This document shows positions 1 through 8,642 of a stretch of DNA of 64,000 nucleotides, in pieces; the stretch's first letter is position 1, and each line of letters starts with the position of its first letter. Origin of the DNA: Microbacterium keratanolyticum (GTDB taxonomy: Bacteria > Actinomycetota > Actinomycetes > Actinomycetales > Microbacteriaceae); assembly GCF_016907255.1 (NCBI RefSeq), contig NZ_JAFBBQ010000001.1, positions 1,922,001 to 1,986,000 of the forward strand, given 5' to 3'. A program made the position numbers and the translations under genes. The notes beneath the pieces are model-generated. The model searched no databases. It was not told the origin of the DNA and saw only the letters and a list, made by a program, of their open reading frames with translations.

Positions 1-1
1 G

Positions 2-688
2 CAGAGCGCCGACGACTACCGCCGCGTGTACCGCGAGGTGTTGGCCAGCGCGACGACTCCGGTCGTGCTGCACTGGCTCGGCACGGCGTTCGACCCGGAG
101 CTCGCGGGATACTTCGGCGCGGATGATTGGCAGACGGCCTCGGCGGTTCTGCTCGACATCATCAACGAGAACCCGTCGAAGATCGCGGGCGTGAAGATGA
201 GCCTGCTCAACGCCGAGAGCGAGATCTCGGTGCGCGAGCGCCTCCCCGAGGGAGTGCGCATGTTCACCGGCGACGACTTCAACTACGTCGGACTCATCGG
301 CGGCGACACCGTCGGTCAGGATGAAAGCCACTCGGATGCCTTGCTCGGTGCTTTCGCGGCGATCACGCCGGTCGCCTCCGCGGCGATCCAGGCGCTGGAT
401 GCCGGCGATCCCGCGCGCTACCTCGAGATCCTCGGCCCGACCGAAGAGCTCAGCCGGCAGGTGTTCGCCGCACCCACCTTCTACTACAAGACGGGTGTCG
501 CGTTCCTCGCCTGGCTCAACGGGCACCAGCCCGCGTTCCAGATGGTGGGCGGCCTGCACTCCGCACGCAACCTGCCGCACCTGAGTCGCATCATCGAGTT
601 GGCCAACGCCTCGCTCGCCCTCGAAGTTCCGGAGCTCGCGCGCGAGCGCTGGCACGGGATGCTGCGCCTGAACGGGATCGACGCATGA
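2..688 (+). CDS. DUF993 family protein (aldolase/dihydrodipicolinate synthase-like), 5' truncated
   Basis: The frame is open from the window edge, so the true start lies upstream; the GTG at 26 is only the first possible start inside the window. The visible 220+ residues resemble the C-terminal part of DUF993 proteins, which are predicted TIM-barrel enzymes related to the DapA/N-acetylneuraminate lyase group. A KMS segment (GVKMSLLNAE) sits where that fold carries its Schiff-base lysine, but I infer the catalytic role only from the fold. The stop overlaps the next start by 4 bases (ATGA), so it is cotranscribed with two sugar-phosphate isomerase-like genes. This context points to catabolism of a sugar or polyol; the substrate is unknown. 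Confidence 0.75.
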   Translation, partial: QSADDYRRVYREVLASATTPVVLHWLGTAFDPELAGYFGADDWQTASAVLLDIINENPSKIAGVKMSLLNAESEISVRERLPEGVRMFTGDDFNYVGLIGGDTVGQDESHSDALLGAFAAITPVASAAIQALDAGDPARYLEILGPTEELSRQVFAAPTFYYKTGVAFLAWLNGHQPAFQMVGGLHSARNLPHLSRIIELANASLALEVPELARERWHGMLRLNGIDA

Positions 689-1551
689 GCGCCGTGGATC
701 CTCGCCTGTCGATCAACCAGGCGACCATCAAGTACGCCGATCTCGCCACGGCCCTGCGGGTGACCGCAGACGCCGGCGTCGAGGCGATCGGCCTGTGGCG
801 CGAACCGGTGAACGAGGTCGGACTCGATGTCGCGACGAAGATGCTCGCCGACTCCGGTCTGCGGTTCACGACGCACTGCCGTGGAGGCTTCTTCACTCTC
901 CCCGCGGGGGCGGCGCGGGATGCCGCACTCGACGACAACCGTCGTGCGATCGACGAGACCGCGGCGCTGGCCGCCGCGGGTGCAGAGGGATCGACCGCTG
1001 TGCTGGTGCTCGTCGCCGGCGGCCTTCCTGAGGGCTCGCGCGACATCGTCGGCGCACGAGAGCGCGTGCGCGACGCGCTCGGCACGCTCGCACCGTATGC
1101 CCAGAGCGCCGGCGTGACGCTCGCGATCGAGCCGCTGCATCCGATGTTCTCGTCCGACCGCTGCGTTGTCTCGACCCTCAGCCAGGCGCTCGACATCGCC
1201 GCGGACTTCGCCCCTGAGGTCGTCGGTGCAGCCGTCGACACCTTCCACATCTGGTGGGATCCGCAGGTCGAGGAGCAGATCGCCCGCGCAGGGCGCGAAG
1301 GTCGCATCGCCACCTATCAGGTGTGCGACTGGGCGACCCCGCTGCCTGCCGACGTGCTGCTGTCACGGCACTACATGGGCGATGGCGTGATCGACTTCAC
1401 CGCGCTGACTCGTGCGGTGATCGCGACCGGATACGACCGCGACATCGAGGTCGAAATCTTCAACGCTGACATCTGGAGCCGCCCCGCCGACGTCGTCGTG
1501 CGCGAGACGATCGAGTCGTTCGCGCGGACCGTGTCGCCGGTGCTGCGCTAG
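685..1551 (+). CDS. Sugar phosphate isomerase/epimerase (xylose isomerase-like TIM barrel)
   Basis: This 288-aa protein has the AP-endonuclease-2/xylose isomerase-like TIM-barrel pattern: an N-terminal strand with the repeated GVEAIGLWREP turn, a central AIEPLHPMF segment with the conserved metal-ligand glutamate, AVDTFHIWWDP with a likely metal-binding Asp/His, and a C-terminal EVEIFN glutamate. These four acidic/histidine positions usually bind a divalent cation in the family. The start is the ATG overlapping the upstream stop. It belongs to the same operon as the DUF993 gene and probably acts on the same sugar or keto-sugar. The specific substrate cannot be read from the sequence. Confidence 0.8.
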   Translation: MSAVDPRLSINQATIKYADLATALRVTADAGVEAIGLWREPVNEVGLDVATKMLADSGLRFTTHCRGGFFTLPAGAARDAALDDNRRAIDETAALAAAGAEGSTAVLVLVAGGLPEGSRDIVGARERVRDALGTLAPYAQSAGVTLAIEPLHPMFSSDRCVVSTLSQALDIAADFAPEVVGAAVDTFHIWWDPQVEEQIARAGREGRIATYQVCDWATPLPADVLLSRHYMGDGVIDFTALTRAVIATGYDRDIEVEIFNADIWSRPADVVVRETIESFARTVSPVLR

Positions 1552-1585
1552 GAACCGGCCACACACGACGTGAGAGAGTGACACG

Positions 1586-2362
1586 ATGACCACGATCCGA
1601 CCCGGCCTGTGCTCGGTGACCTTCCGCGCGCACACGCCCGAGCAGATCATCGAGGCCGCCGCCGCGGCGAAGCTCGAGGTCATCGAATGGGGCGGTGACG
1701 TGCACGTGCCGCCCGGAGACGTCCGCACGGCGGAGCGGGTTGCGACAGCGACCCGCTCCGCCGGGCTGCTCTCCTGCTCGTACGGTTCGTACTATCGGGC
1801 GACGCCGTCCGACGAACTCGCTCCCGTGCTCGACAGCGCAGAGGCGCTGGGTGTCGATCGCGTCCGGATCTGGGCGGGGCGCACCGCCTCGAAGGATGTC
1901 AGCGTCGCAGAGCGCGACGCCCTCGCCGATCGGCTGCAGGACGCGGCTGAGGCAGCCGCGCAGCGCGGCATCCGCCTCGCCCTCGAATACCATGCGCGCA
2001 CGCTCACCGACACGGTCGAGACGACCGAATGGCTGCTGCAGCGCGTGCCCGCGTTGAGCACGTACTGGCAGCCCGACGTCGGCGCTCCGGACGACGTCGC
2101 GCTCGCGGCCTATCGCACGCTCGAATCCCGAGTGGATGCCGTGCACGTCTTCTCCTGGTGGCCGACGATCGAGCGGCTTCCCCTCTCGGCGCGGGAGAGT
2201 CTGTGGCGCGCGTTCGTGCACGAGGTGTCTCTCGTCGACAGGGCGCCTCGCGACGCCCTGCTCGAATTCGTCCCCGACGACGACATCGACGTGCTTGCAC
2301 GCGAAGCCCAGACGCTCCGCGACTATCTCGGCTGCGGCCTGAACGCGGGCGCGGCCGAGTGA
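1586..2362 (+). CDS. Second sugar phosphate isomerase/epimerase
   Basis: 258 aa with the same TIM-barrel family features as the preceding gene: an N-terminal GLCSVTFRAHTPEQ segment, KLEVIEWGGD with the first metal-ligand glutamate region, LALEYHARTLTDT with the second glutamate/histidine, and a WQPDVG aspartate. It starts 34 bases after the upstream gene, preceded by a GTGAGAGAGTGACACG stretch with a weak purine-rich RBS. It is clearly diverged from its neighbour and is not a recent tandem duplicate. Two isomerase/epimerase genes beside a DUF993 aldolase-like gene and a glycerate kinase suggest a complete small catabolic pathway for an unusual sugar or polyol (inference). Confidence 0.78.
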   Translation: MTTIRPGLCSVTFRAHTPEQIIEAAAAAKLEVIEWGGDVHVPPGDVRTAERVATATRSAGLLSCSYGSYYRATPSDELAPVLDSAEALGVDRVRIWAGRTASKDVSVAERDALADRLQDAAEAAAQRGIRLALEYHARTLTDTVETTEWLLQRVPALSTYWQPDVGAPDDVALAAYRTLESRVDAVHVFSWWPTIERLPLSARESLWRAFVHEVSLVDRAPRDALLEFVPDDDIDVLAREAQTLRDYLGCGLNAGAAE

Positions 2363-2404
2363 CGCGACCGAAGCTCCAGGCGTGGCGCCGGATAGGGTCG
2401 GAAC

Positions 2405-3484
2405 ATGACCCGGCCTGACCCCTCCGCACCACCGGCACCAACGCGACGGGCGCCGGAGACGACCGGACTCCCGACACTCGAGGACGTCGCCCGAGCGGCG
2501 GGTGTCTCGCTCGCGACAGCTTCCCGCGTGCTCAATGGATCGACCCGCAAGGTCGCGGATTCCTACCGCGAGCGCGTCGAGCGGGCTGCTGCAGAACTCG
2601 GCTACTCGACGAACGTCTCCGCGCAGGCCATCGCCCGCGGCACCTCGCCCGTCATCGCACTCCTCGTCGCGGACATCGCCGACCCCTACTTCGGTCTCAT
2701 CGCGAGCGGGGTGGCCCGAGGTGCAGATGAGCACGGACTCATCGTCACCATCTCCGTCACCGAGCGCGATCCTGCCCGGGAGGCGCGCACTCTGCGCGCC
2801 TTGCGAGGCCAGCGCCCCAAGGGGCTCATCCTTGCCGCATCCCGCGCCGCCGAGGCATCCGAAAGCGACACCCGGCACGAGATCGCCGAGTTCGCGCGCA
2901 CGGGCGGACGCGTCGTCGTCCTCGGTGCGGCGGGGCCGGACACGCGCGGTATCGAGATCGACAACCGGGGCGGCGCGGAGATGCTCGGACGCCAGATGGC
3001 CGCGCTCGGCTACCGTCGCGCGATCGCTCTCGCAGCCGCCGACGGCGTGCATACCTCGGATGAGCGTCTCGCGGGCTTCCGGCGCGGATTCGCGGACCGC
3101 GACGGCGTCGTCGACCGGGTGTACCGAGGCGACTTCCGGCAGGAGTCCGGTGCGGAGATGATGTCCGCCGCCCTGCAGGACGGCGTCGAGGCGGGCACCC
3201 TCGTCTTCGCGCTGAGTGACGTGGTGGCAATCGGTGCGATGTCGGCCATCCGCGCTGCCGGACGCGAGATCGGCCACGACATCGCGGTCTGCGGCTTCGA
3301 TGATGTCCCGTCGAGCAGCGACGTCACGCCGACGCTCACCACGGTGCACGTCCCTCTGAGTGATGTCGGACACGAAGCGTTCCGCGCGGTCGTGGACGAG
3401 GACTGGACTCCCGGGTACTTGGCACTGGACGTCGTCGTGCGCGAGAGCACACCACCCCACCCCGCCGCACAGGAGTCTGCATGA
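2405..3484 (+). CDS. LacI-family transcriptional regulator
   Basis: 359 aa. The N-terminal helix-turn-helix is typical of LacI: TLEDVARAAGVSLATASRVLNGS, followed by the hinge helix (NVSAQAIARG) and a periplasmic-binding-protein-like effector domain with PVIALLVADIADPYF and ICGFDD-like (VCGFDDVPSS) signatures. It should bind an operator near the sugar genes and respond to a pathway sugar. The ATG is 6 bases after a TAGGGT -10 box (2393-2398), so translation is probably leaderless. It overlaps glycerate kinase by 4 bases, so regulator and kinase are cotranscribed. The isomerases upstream are the obvious target genes, but I did not identify an operator with confidence. Confidence 0.93.
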   Translation: MTRPDPSAPPAPTRRAPETTGLPTLEDVARAAGVSLATASRVLNGSTRKVADSYRERVERAAAELGYSTNVSAQAIARGTSPVIALLVADIADPYFGLIASGVARGADEHGLIVTISVTERDPAREARTLRALRGQRPKGLILAASRAAEASESDTRHEIAEFARTGGRVVVLGAAGPDTRGIEIDNRGGAEMLGRQMAALGYRRAIALAAADGVHTSDERLAGFRRGFADRDGVVDRVYRGDFRQESGAEMMSAALQDGVEAGTLVFALSDVVAIGAMSAIRAAGREIGHDIAVCGFDDVPSSSDVTPTLTTVHVPLSDVGHEAFRAVVDEDWTPGYLALDVVVRESTPPHPAAQESA

Positions 3485-4593
3485 CCCGCATCGTCCTCGC
3501 CCTCGACAGCTTCAAGGGCTCCATCACGGCGGCGGATGCCTCTGCGGCGCTCACGGCAGGCATCCACGGTGTCGATCCGTCGATCGATGTCGTTCCGAGA
3601 CCGATGGCGGACGGTGGCGAAGGCACGGTCTCGGCGTTCGCGAGCGCGGTGCCGGATGCGCGGCTCATCCCTGTGACGGTCGACGGCCCCGCGGGTCGTC
3701 GCGTCGAGACATCCTGGCTCCTGCTCCCTGCGACACCGGATGCGCCAGCGGGAACCGCCGTCATCGACCTGGCATCCACCTCGGGGATCGAGCTGCTCGA
3801 CGAACTGCGTCCGTGGGACGCCGACACGACGGGGTTCGGGCAGGCGATCGCCGCAGCTCTCGATCACGGTGTCTCTCGGCTCGTGCTCGGGATCGGATCG
3901 AGCGCGTCGACCGACGGCGGAACCGGTCTGCTGGCGGCACTCGGCGCGCAGTTCCTCGACGTCGAAGGTCAGCCGATCGCCCGCGGCGCCCGGGGCCTCG
4001 CCGACCTCGCCCGCGTCGACCTCTCTGGCCTCCGCTCGCCGATCGAGGTGCTCGTACTGACGGACGTGCTGAGTCCGCTCGTGGGGCCCGCCGGGGCCGC
4101 CGCGGTCTTCGGCCCGCAGAAGGGGCTCAGCGATGCCGCCGACATTGCCGCCGTCGATGCGGCGCTCGTGCGTCTGGCGAAGCTTCTGGGCGTGGAACCG
4201 GCCACGCCTCGCACCGGCGCCGCCGGCGGTGCCGGACTCGCTCTGCACGCCTGGGGTGCGCAGCTCGTCTCCGGAGCTCCCGAGGTCGCCGCACTCATCC
4301 GCCTCGACGAGGCGATCGCGGAGGCCGATCTCGTCGTCACCGGCGAGGGCTCCTTCGATGGACAGTCCTCCGAGGGCAAGGTGCCGTCGCTCGTCGCCGA
4401 ACGGGCGCAGGCACACGGTGTGCCGGTCGCGCTGGTCGCCGGTCGCATCGCCGAGAGCGCGGATGCCACGGGGTTCACCTCCGTGGTCTCATTGACCGTG
4501 CTGGCAGGCAGCTCCGACGCGGCGATGGCCGACCCCGCGCACTACCTGCACGAGGCCGGAGAGATCCTGGCCCGCCAGCACCTCGCGCGCTGA
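3481..4593 (+). CDS. Glycerate kinase (GarK/GlxK family)
   Basis: 370 aa, the normal length for the GarK-type glycerate 2-kinases. Diagnostic segments are the N-terminal ALDSFKGSITAADA, PMADGGEGT, GIGSSASTDGG, FGPQKG and the C-terminal TGEGSFDGQSSEGKVP. The enzyme phosphorylates D-glycerate to 2-phosphoglycerate with ATP, feeding lower glycolysis. The start overlaps the LacI stop (ATGA), so it is translationally coupled to the regulator. As the last gene of this cluster it suggests that the upstream sugar-degrading enzymes ultimately release glycerate or a precursor such as glyoxylate or tartronate semialdehyde; that link is inference. Confidence 0.93.
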   Translation: MTRIVLALDSFKGSITAADASAALTAGIHGVDPSIDVVPRPMADGGEGTVSAFASAVPDARLIPVTVDGPAGRRVETSWLLLPATPDAPAGTAVIDLASTSGIELLDELRPWDADTTGFGQAIAAALDHGVSRLVLGIGSSASTDGGTGLLAALGAQFLDVEGQPIARGARGLADLARVDLSGLRSPIEVLVLTDVLSPLVGPAGAAAVFGPQKGLSDAADIAAVDAALVRLAKLLGVEPATPRTGAAGGAGLALHAWGAQLVSGAPEVAALIRLDEAIAEADLVVTGEGSFDGQSSEGKVPSLVAERAQAHGVPVALVAGRIAESADATGFTSVVSLTVLAGSSDAAMADPAHYLHEAGEILARQHLAR

Positions 4594-4606
4594 CGTCCGC
4601 CCCTCA

Positions 4607-4676
4607 GCGAGAAACCACTTCCTGCACGAGAAACACATCCCGCCGTGGTTTCTCGCGCGGAATGTGGTTTTTCGCG
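4607..4676. repeat. GAGAAACCAC palindromic intergenic repeat, copy 1
   Basis: Between convergent glycerate kinase and pgm. It holds GCGAGAAACCAC (4607-4618), a degenerate ACGAGAAACACA (4625-4636), then the inverted forms GTGGTTTCTCGC (4645-4656) and GTGGTTTTTCGCG (4664-4676). Two direct plus two inverted arms allow nested hairpins. The same layout recurs at 14679-14748. It may work as a bidirectional terminator or be a miniature repeat element. Confidence 0.75.
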
Positions 4677-4747
4677 GGCCGCGCGCGGGAGCTGGGGCCG
4701 ACGGAAGCCCGGGCCGGGAGACGAGGGCCGGGTCGCCGGCCGCGCGC

Positions 4748-6391
4748 TCAGCCCCCGAGCGCCGCGCTGACGACCGCCCGCGCCTCGTCCTGCACCTGCG
4801 CGAGGTGCTCCGGGCCGAGAAGGCTCTCGGCGTACAGCTTGTAGACGTCTTCCGTGCCCGAAGGGCGCGCGGCGAACCAGGCGTGCTCGGTCTGCACCTT
4901 CAGCCCCCCGATCGCCGCACCGTTGCCGGGAGCGTGCGACAGCTTCGCGATGATCGGCTCGCCGGCGAGCTCGGTCGCGCTGACAGCATCCGGAGCCAAC
5001 TTGCCGAGCGTCGCCTTCTGCTCCGGTGTCGCCGGTGCGTCGATGCGCTGGTAGACGGATGATCCGAACGCCGCTTCCAGTTCGCGGTAGCGCTCGGAAG
5101 GGCTCTTGCCGGTCACCGCGGTGATCTCAGCGGCAAGCAGACACAGCAGGATGCCGTCCTTGTCGGTCGACCAGGGCGTGCCGTCCATGCGCAGGAACGA
5201 GGCGCCGGCGGACTCCTCGCCGCCGAACGCGACCGTGCCGTCGAGCAGGCCCGGGACGAACCACTTGAAGCCCACGGGAACCTCCAGCAGACGTCGACCC
5301 AGCGACTCGGCGACGCGGTCGATGATCATCGACGACACAAGGGTCTTGCCGATCGCTGCGTCCCGCGCCCAGCCCGGACGGTGCGCGAAGAGGTAGTCGA
5401 TCGCGACCGCGAGATAGTGGTTCGGGTTCATGAGGCCGGCGTCGGGGGTGACGATGCCGTGGCGGTCGGCGTCCGCATCGTTGCCGACGAGCACGTCGAA
5501 CGAGCCCTTCTTCGCCACCAGCGATGCCATCGCGTGCACCGAGGACGGATCCATGCGAATCTTCTCGTCCCAGTCCAGGGTCATGAACCGCCAGGTCGGA
5601 TCGACCTCGGGGTTCACGACTGTGAGCTCCAGGCCGAACAGCTCGCCGATGCGCGCCCAGTACTCCACCGCGGCGCCACCCATGGGGTCGGCGCCGATGC
5701 GGATCCCGGAGCGCTTGATCGCATCGATGTCGATGATCGACGGCAGATCGCGCACATAGCTGTCGCGGAAGTCGTAGGAGCCGATGCGCTCGCGGTTGAT
5801 GTCGGCGAAGCGCACCCGCTGCACGCCGTCGAGGCCCGCCTCGATGAGTTCATTCGCGCGGGTGGCGATCCAGCCCGTGGCATCCGTGTCGGCAGGGCCG
5901 CCGTGCGGCGGGTTGTACTTGAATCCGCCGTCACGGGGCGGGTTGTGTGAGGGCGTCACGACGATGCCGTCCGCGCGGCCCGCAGCATCCGGCGCAAGTG
6001 CGCGGTTGAAGGTGAGGATCGCGTGGCTCAGTGCCGGCGTCGGGACCCATGCGTCGCGCGAGTCGACGAGTACCTCGACGCCGTTCGCGATGAGCACCTC
6101 GATGGCGCTGCGCTCTGCGGGGCGTGAGAGCGCATGCGTGTCGCGGCCGAGGAAGACGGGGCCGGTGATCCCCTGCGTGCGGCGGTAGTCGACGATCGCC
6201 TGCGTGGTCGCGAGGATGTGCTGCTCGTTGAAGCTGCCCGACAGCGAGGAACCGCGGTGCCCGCTCGTGCCGAAGGCGACGCGCTCTGCGGAGACTGCGG
6301 GATTCGGCACGCGGTCGTAGTAGGCGGCGATCAGTTCGTCGACATCGATCAGATCAGACGCCTCAGCGGGGAGGCCAGCGCGGCTCGTCAT
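4748..6391 (-). CDS. pgm: Phosphoglucomutase (alpha-D-glucose phosphate-specific)
   Basis: 547 aa from the ATG at 6391, the usual length of bacterial Pgm (about 546). Signature segments are [10 protein letters not shown] near the N-terminus, the phosphoserine loop [13 protein letters not shown], the metal-binding [10 protein letters not shown], the sugar-binding [10 protein letters not shown], and the phosphate-binding RPSGTED near the C-terminus. It interconverts glucose 1-phosphate and glucose 6-phosphate for glycogen, trehalose and cell-wall sugar nucleotide synthesis. A longer in-frame start at 6448 would add 19 residues lacking homology and run into the divergent pheA promoter, so I prefer 6391. 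It converges on the sugar cluster and diverges from pheA. Confidence 0.95.
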   Translation of the reverse strand: MTSRAGLPAEASDLIDVDELIAAYYDRVPNPAVSAERVAFGTSGHRGSSLSGSFNEQHILATTQAIVDYRRTQGITGPVFLGRDTHALSRPAERSAIEVLIANGVEVLVDSRDAWVPTPALSHAILTFNRALAPDAAGRADGIVVTPSHNPPRDGGFKYNPPHGGPADTDATGWIATRANELIEAGLDGVQRVRFADINRERIGSYDFRDSYVRDLPSIIDIDAIKRSGIRIGADPMGGAAVEYWARIGELFGLELTVVNPEVDPTWRFMTLDWDEKIRMDPSSVHAMASLVAKKGSFDVLVGNDADADRHGIVTPDAGLMNPNHYLAVAIDYLFAHRPGWARDAAIGKTLVSSMIIDRVAESLGRRLLEVPVGFKWFVPGLLDGTVAFGGEESAGASFLRMDGTPWSTDKDGILLCLLAAEITAVTGKSPSERYRELEAAFGSSVYQRIDAPATPEQKATLGKLAPDAVSATELAGEPIIAKLSHAPGNGAAIGGLKVQTEHAWFAARPSGTEDVYKLYAESLLGPEHLAQVQDEARAVVSAALGG

Positions 6392-6468
6392 GGTTCTAGT
6401 GTGCCCCTCGCATCTGCATGTCGCATCTCGTGCGTCCTCACGTGGCATCCGCCGATAGGCTGAACGCC

Positions 6469-7410
6469 GTGACTGAACGCCGCACCTACAGCTACCTCGG
6501 CCCTGCGGGCACCTTCACGGAAGCGGCTCTGGCACAGGTGCCCGAAGCTCGCGGCCAGGTCTGGAACCCCGTGCACAACGTGGGCGAAGCGCTCGCCGAC
6601 GTGCTCGAAGGCCGCAGCGACGCCGCGATGATCGCGATCGAGAACTCGATCGAAGGCGGCGTGTCCACCACGCTCGATGCACTCGCGACCCTTCCCGGCC
6701 TGCGCATCGCGGGGGAGTACCTCGTCGCGGTGAACTTCGTGCTCGTGGGGCGCCCCGGCATCCGGCTCGAAGATGTGCAGGTCGTTGCCGCGCATCCCGT
6801 CGCCTACGCGCAGTGCCACGGATGGCTCGGCGAGCACCTTCCGCGTCACGCGCATGTCCCCGCGGCGAGCAATGTCGCCTCGGCGCTCGGAGTGCTCGAT
6901 GGATCGCTGCCCGCACAGGCCGCGATCGCGGCACCCGGTGTCGTGCAGCACCAGGACGTGGAGGTTCTCGCGGAGCAGATCGGCGACAACGACAACGCCG
7001 TGACCCGCTTCGTGCTCGTCACGCCGACGACGGTGCCGCCCGCGCCCACCGGCGCCGACAAGACCTCGCTCATCATCGAGCTGCCCGTCGACCAGCCCGG
7101 TGCGCTGCTCGAGATGCTGGAGCAGTTCTCCACCCGGGGCATCAACCTCTCGGCCATCCAATCGCGTCCCATCGGCGACGAGCTCGGACGCTACCGCTTC
7201 GTCATCGACGCCGACGGGCACATTCACGACGAGCGCATGTACGACGCACTTCTCGGCATCCGCCGGTTCAGCCCGCGGGTGGTGTTCCTCGGCTCGTACC
7301 CGCGTGCCGACCGCCGCATCGTGCAGTACCCCGAACGCTATGCGGACGACATCTTCGTCGAAGCCCGCGACTGGATCCGCGGCCTGCTCAGCGGCGAGCC
7401 CGAGGCCTGA
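6469..7410 (+). CDS. pheA: Prephenate dehydratase
   Basis: 313 aa from GTG 6469. The periplasmic-binding-like catalytic domain has the start [13 protein letters not shown], the ENSIEGG motif and the active-site TRF triad (NAVTRFVLV); it is followed by an ACT regulatory domain ([18 protein letters not shown] and ESRP-like [13 protein letters not shown]) that binds phenylalanine. It converts prephenate to phenylpyruvate in phenylalanine biosynthesis. There is no chorismate mutase domain, which is normal for actinobacteria. A TAGGCT box (6456-6461) ends 7 bases before the GTG, so the mRNA is probably leaderless; this is why the upstream ATG at 6418 is rejected. Confidence 0.95.
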   Translation: MTERRTYSYLGPAGTFTEAALAQVPEARGQVWNPVHNVGEALADVLEGRSDAAMIAIENSIEGGVSTTLDALATLPGLRIAGEYLVAVNFVLVGRPGIRLEDVQVVAAHPVAYAQCHGWLGEHLPRHAHVPAASNVASALGVLDGSLPAQAAIAAPGVVQHQDVEVLAEQIGDNDNAVTRFVLVTPTTVPPAPTGADKTSLIIELPVDQPGALLEMLEQFSTRGINLSAIQSRPIGDELGRYRFVIDADGHIHDERMYDALLGIRRFSPRVVFLGSYPRADRRIVQYPERYADDIFVEARDWIRGLLSGEPEA

Positions 7411-7428
7411 GGGTCGCCTTCCGGCGCT

Positions 7429-7533
7429 GACCCGCTCCGGCACGGATGGCGGGAGATCGCTCGCCGGGCGGCCTGAAGGCGAGCGGCGACCGCGGAAACT
7501 GTCTGCGGCTCCCGCCATCCGTCCCGCGGGGTC
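7429..7533. terminator. Nested bidirectional stem-loop between pheA and LLM oxidoreductase
   Basis: A perfect 14-bp inverted repeat (ACGGATGGCGGGAG 7442-7455 with 7509-7522) encloses a second perfect 8-bp hairpin (CGCTCGCC 7458-7465 with 7478-7485); GACCC/GGGTC (7429/7529) may extend the base. It lies exactly between two convergent genes, the position of a shared terminator. No U-run follows on either side. Confidence 0.75.
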
Positions 7534-7536
7534 GGA

Positions 7537-8580
7537 TCAGCTCGCCAGCAGTTCCAGCGTCTGCTGGCGCCCGATCGAGGTCTCCAGCGACTCTGTGGCG
7601 AAGGCCCCCGCCACCGGCGAGATCATGATCTCGTCGACGCCATGGCGCGCGGCGAAGGCTTCGAGCTCCGTACGCACCTCCGCGCCGGTTCCGATGAACC
7701 ATCCGGTCCCCGCGGCAGCGAGAGTTGTCGGATCTGCGGCAGCATCCGCGGCGGCAACGCCCGCCTGCGCCTGCTCGACAGTCTCCAGAGGAGTGAGCGG
7801 GAGGCCTCGACGCAGACGCACCATCGTGCGCAGCTGCGGCAGCGCGCGTGCCTCGGCTTCGTCGCGCGTCGGGGCGGCGACAGCGTTCGCGGTGAGGAAG
7901 GTGCGCGGCTCGGGATGCTGCTCGCTGGGCCGGTACCCGCTGCGGTACAGATCCAGCGCGCGTTCGAGCCCGGCGCCGGAGAAGTGGTTCGCAAAGACGT
8001 ACGGCAGGCCGTGCGCGGCCGCCAACTGCGCGGAGTAGTCACTCGACCCGAGCAGCCAGATCGTGGGAGCCTCTGATGCGGCGGGCGTCGCGTGCACCGA
8101 GTACTCGCCGCCGCTCGTGAACTGCACGGTCGCGCCGTCCGGCTGCAGCATGAGTCCGATGTCCTGCACGTGCGAGGGGAATCGCTCCACGTCGCCGGCG
8201 GTTCCCGAGGCGCGCAGGAGCTGGGTGATGACCGGATCGCTGCCGGGGGCGCGTCCGATGCCGAGATCGATGCGTCCGGGCGCGAGTGCTTCAAGCGCGG
8301 CGAACTGCTCGGCGACGATGAGCGGTGCATGGTTCGGCAGCATGACGCCACCGGAGCCGACACGGATGCGAGAGGTGCGCATGGCGGCGGCCGCGATCAG
8401 CACGGGTGGTGCCGTGGAGGCGACGGCCGGCATGTTGTGGTGCTCGGCGAACCAGTAGCGGCGGTAGCCCAGAGCATCCGCCTTCTGCGCCAACGCGAGC
8501 GATGCGGCCACCGCCTGCGCGCTGGTCTGCCCGGTGCGCACCGGGACGAGGTCGAGAACAGAGAGTGAGAGAGCAGTCAT
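7537..8580 (-). CDS. Luciferase-like (LLM class) flavin-dependent oxidoreductase
   Basis: 347 aa. The sequence has the LLM group 1 pattern typified by E. coli YhbW: SVLDLVPVRTGQT at the N-terminus, RYWFAEHHNMP, SGGVMLPNHAPL, VAEQFAALEALAPGRIDLGIGRAPG and TIWLLGSSDYSA. These enzymes use reduced FMN and oxygen to oxidise small organics; the substrate here is unknown. The start at 8580 fits the family N-terminus; the longer open frame up to 8754 adds an Arg-rich stretch that overlaps the divergent antiporter gene and is not credible. It is a stand-alone gene convergent with pheA. Confidence 0.92.
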   Translation of the reverse strand: MTALSLSVLDLVPVRTGQTSAQAVAASLALAQKADALGYRRYWFAEHHNMPAVASTAPPVLIAAAAMRTSRIRVGSGGVMLPNHAPLIVAEQFAALEALAPGRIDLGIGRAPGSDPVITQLLRASGTAGDVERFPSHVQDIGLMLQPDGATVQFTSGGEYSVHATPAASEAPTIWLLGSSDYSAQLAAAHGLPYVFANHFSGAGLERALDLYRSGYRPSEQHPEPRTFLTANAVAAPTRDEAEARALPQLRTMVRLRRGLPLTPLETVEQAQAGVAAADAAADPTTLAAAGTGWFIGTGAEVRTELEAFAARHGVDEIMISPVAGAFATESLETSIGRQQTLELLAS

Positions 8581-8642
8581 CCCTGAGAGCAACCGCCCCG
8601 GCGCCGCATCAATTCCCGCGGTCGGCCGCGTACTCTTGCCGC

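Noticed and set aside
1460..3460. 666-codon minus-strand frame opposite the isomerase and LacI genes
   Set aside because: Antisense shadow; the plus-strand proteins have clear family motifs.
6392..6448. N-terminal extension of Pgm to 6448
   Set aside because: The extra residues have no similarity to Pgm and overlap the divergent pheA control region.
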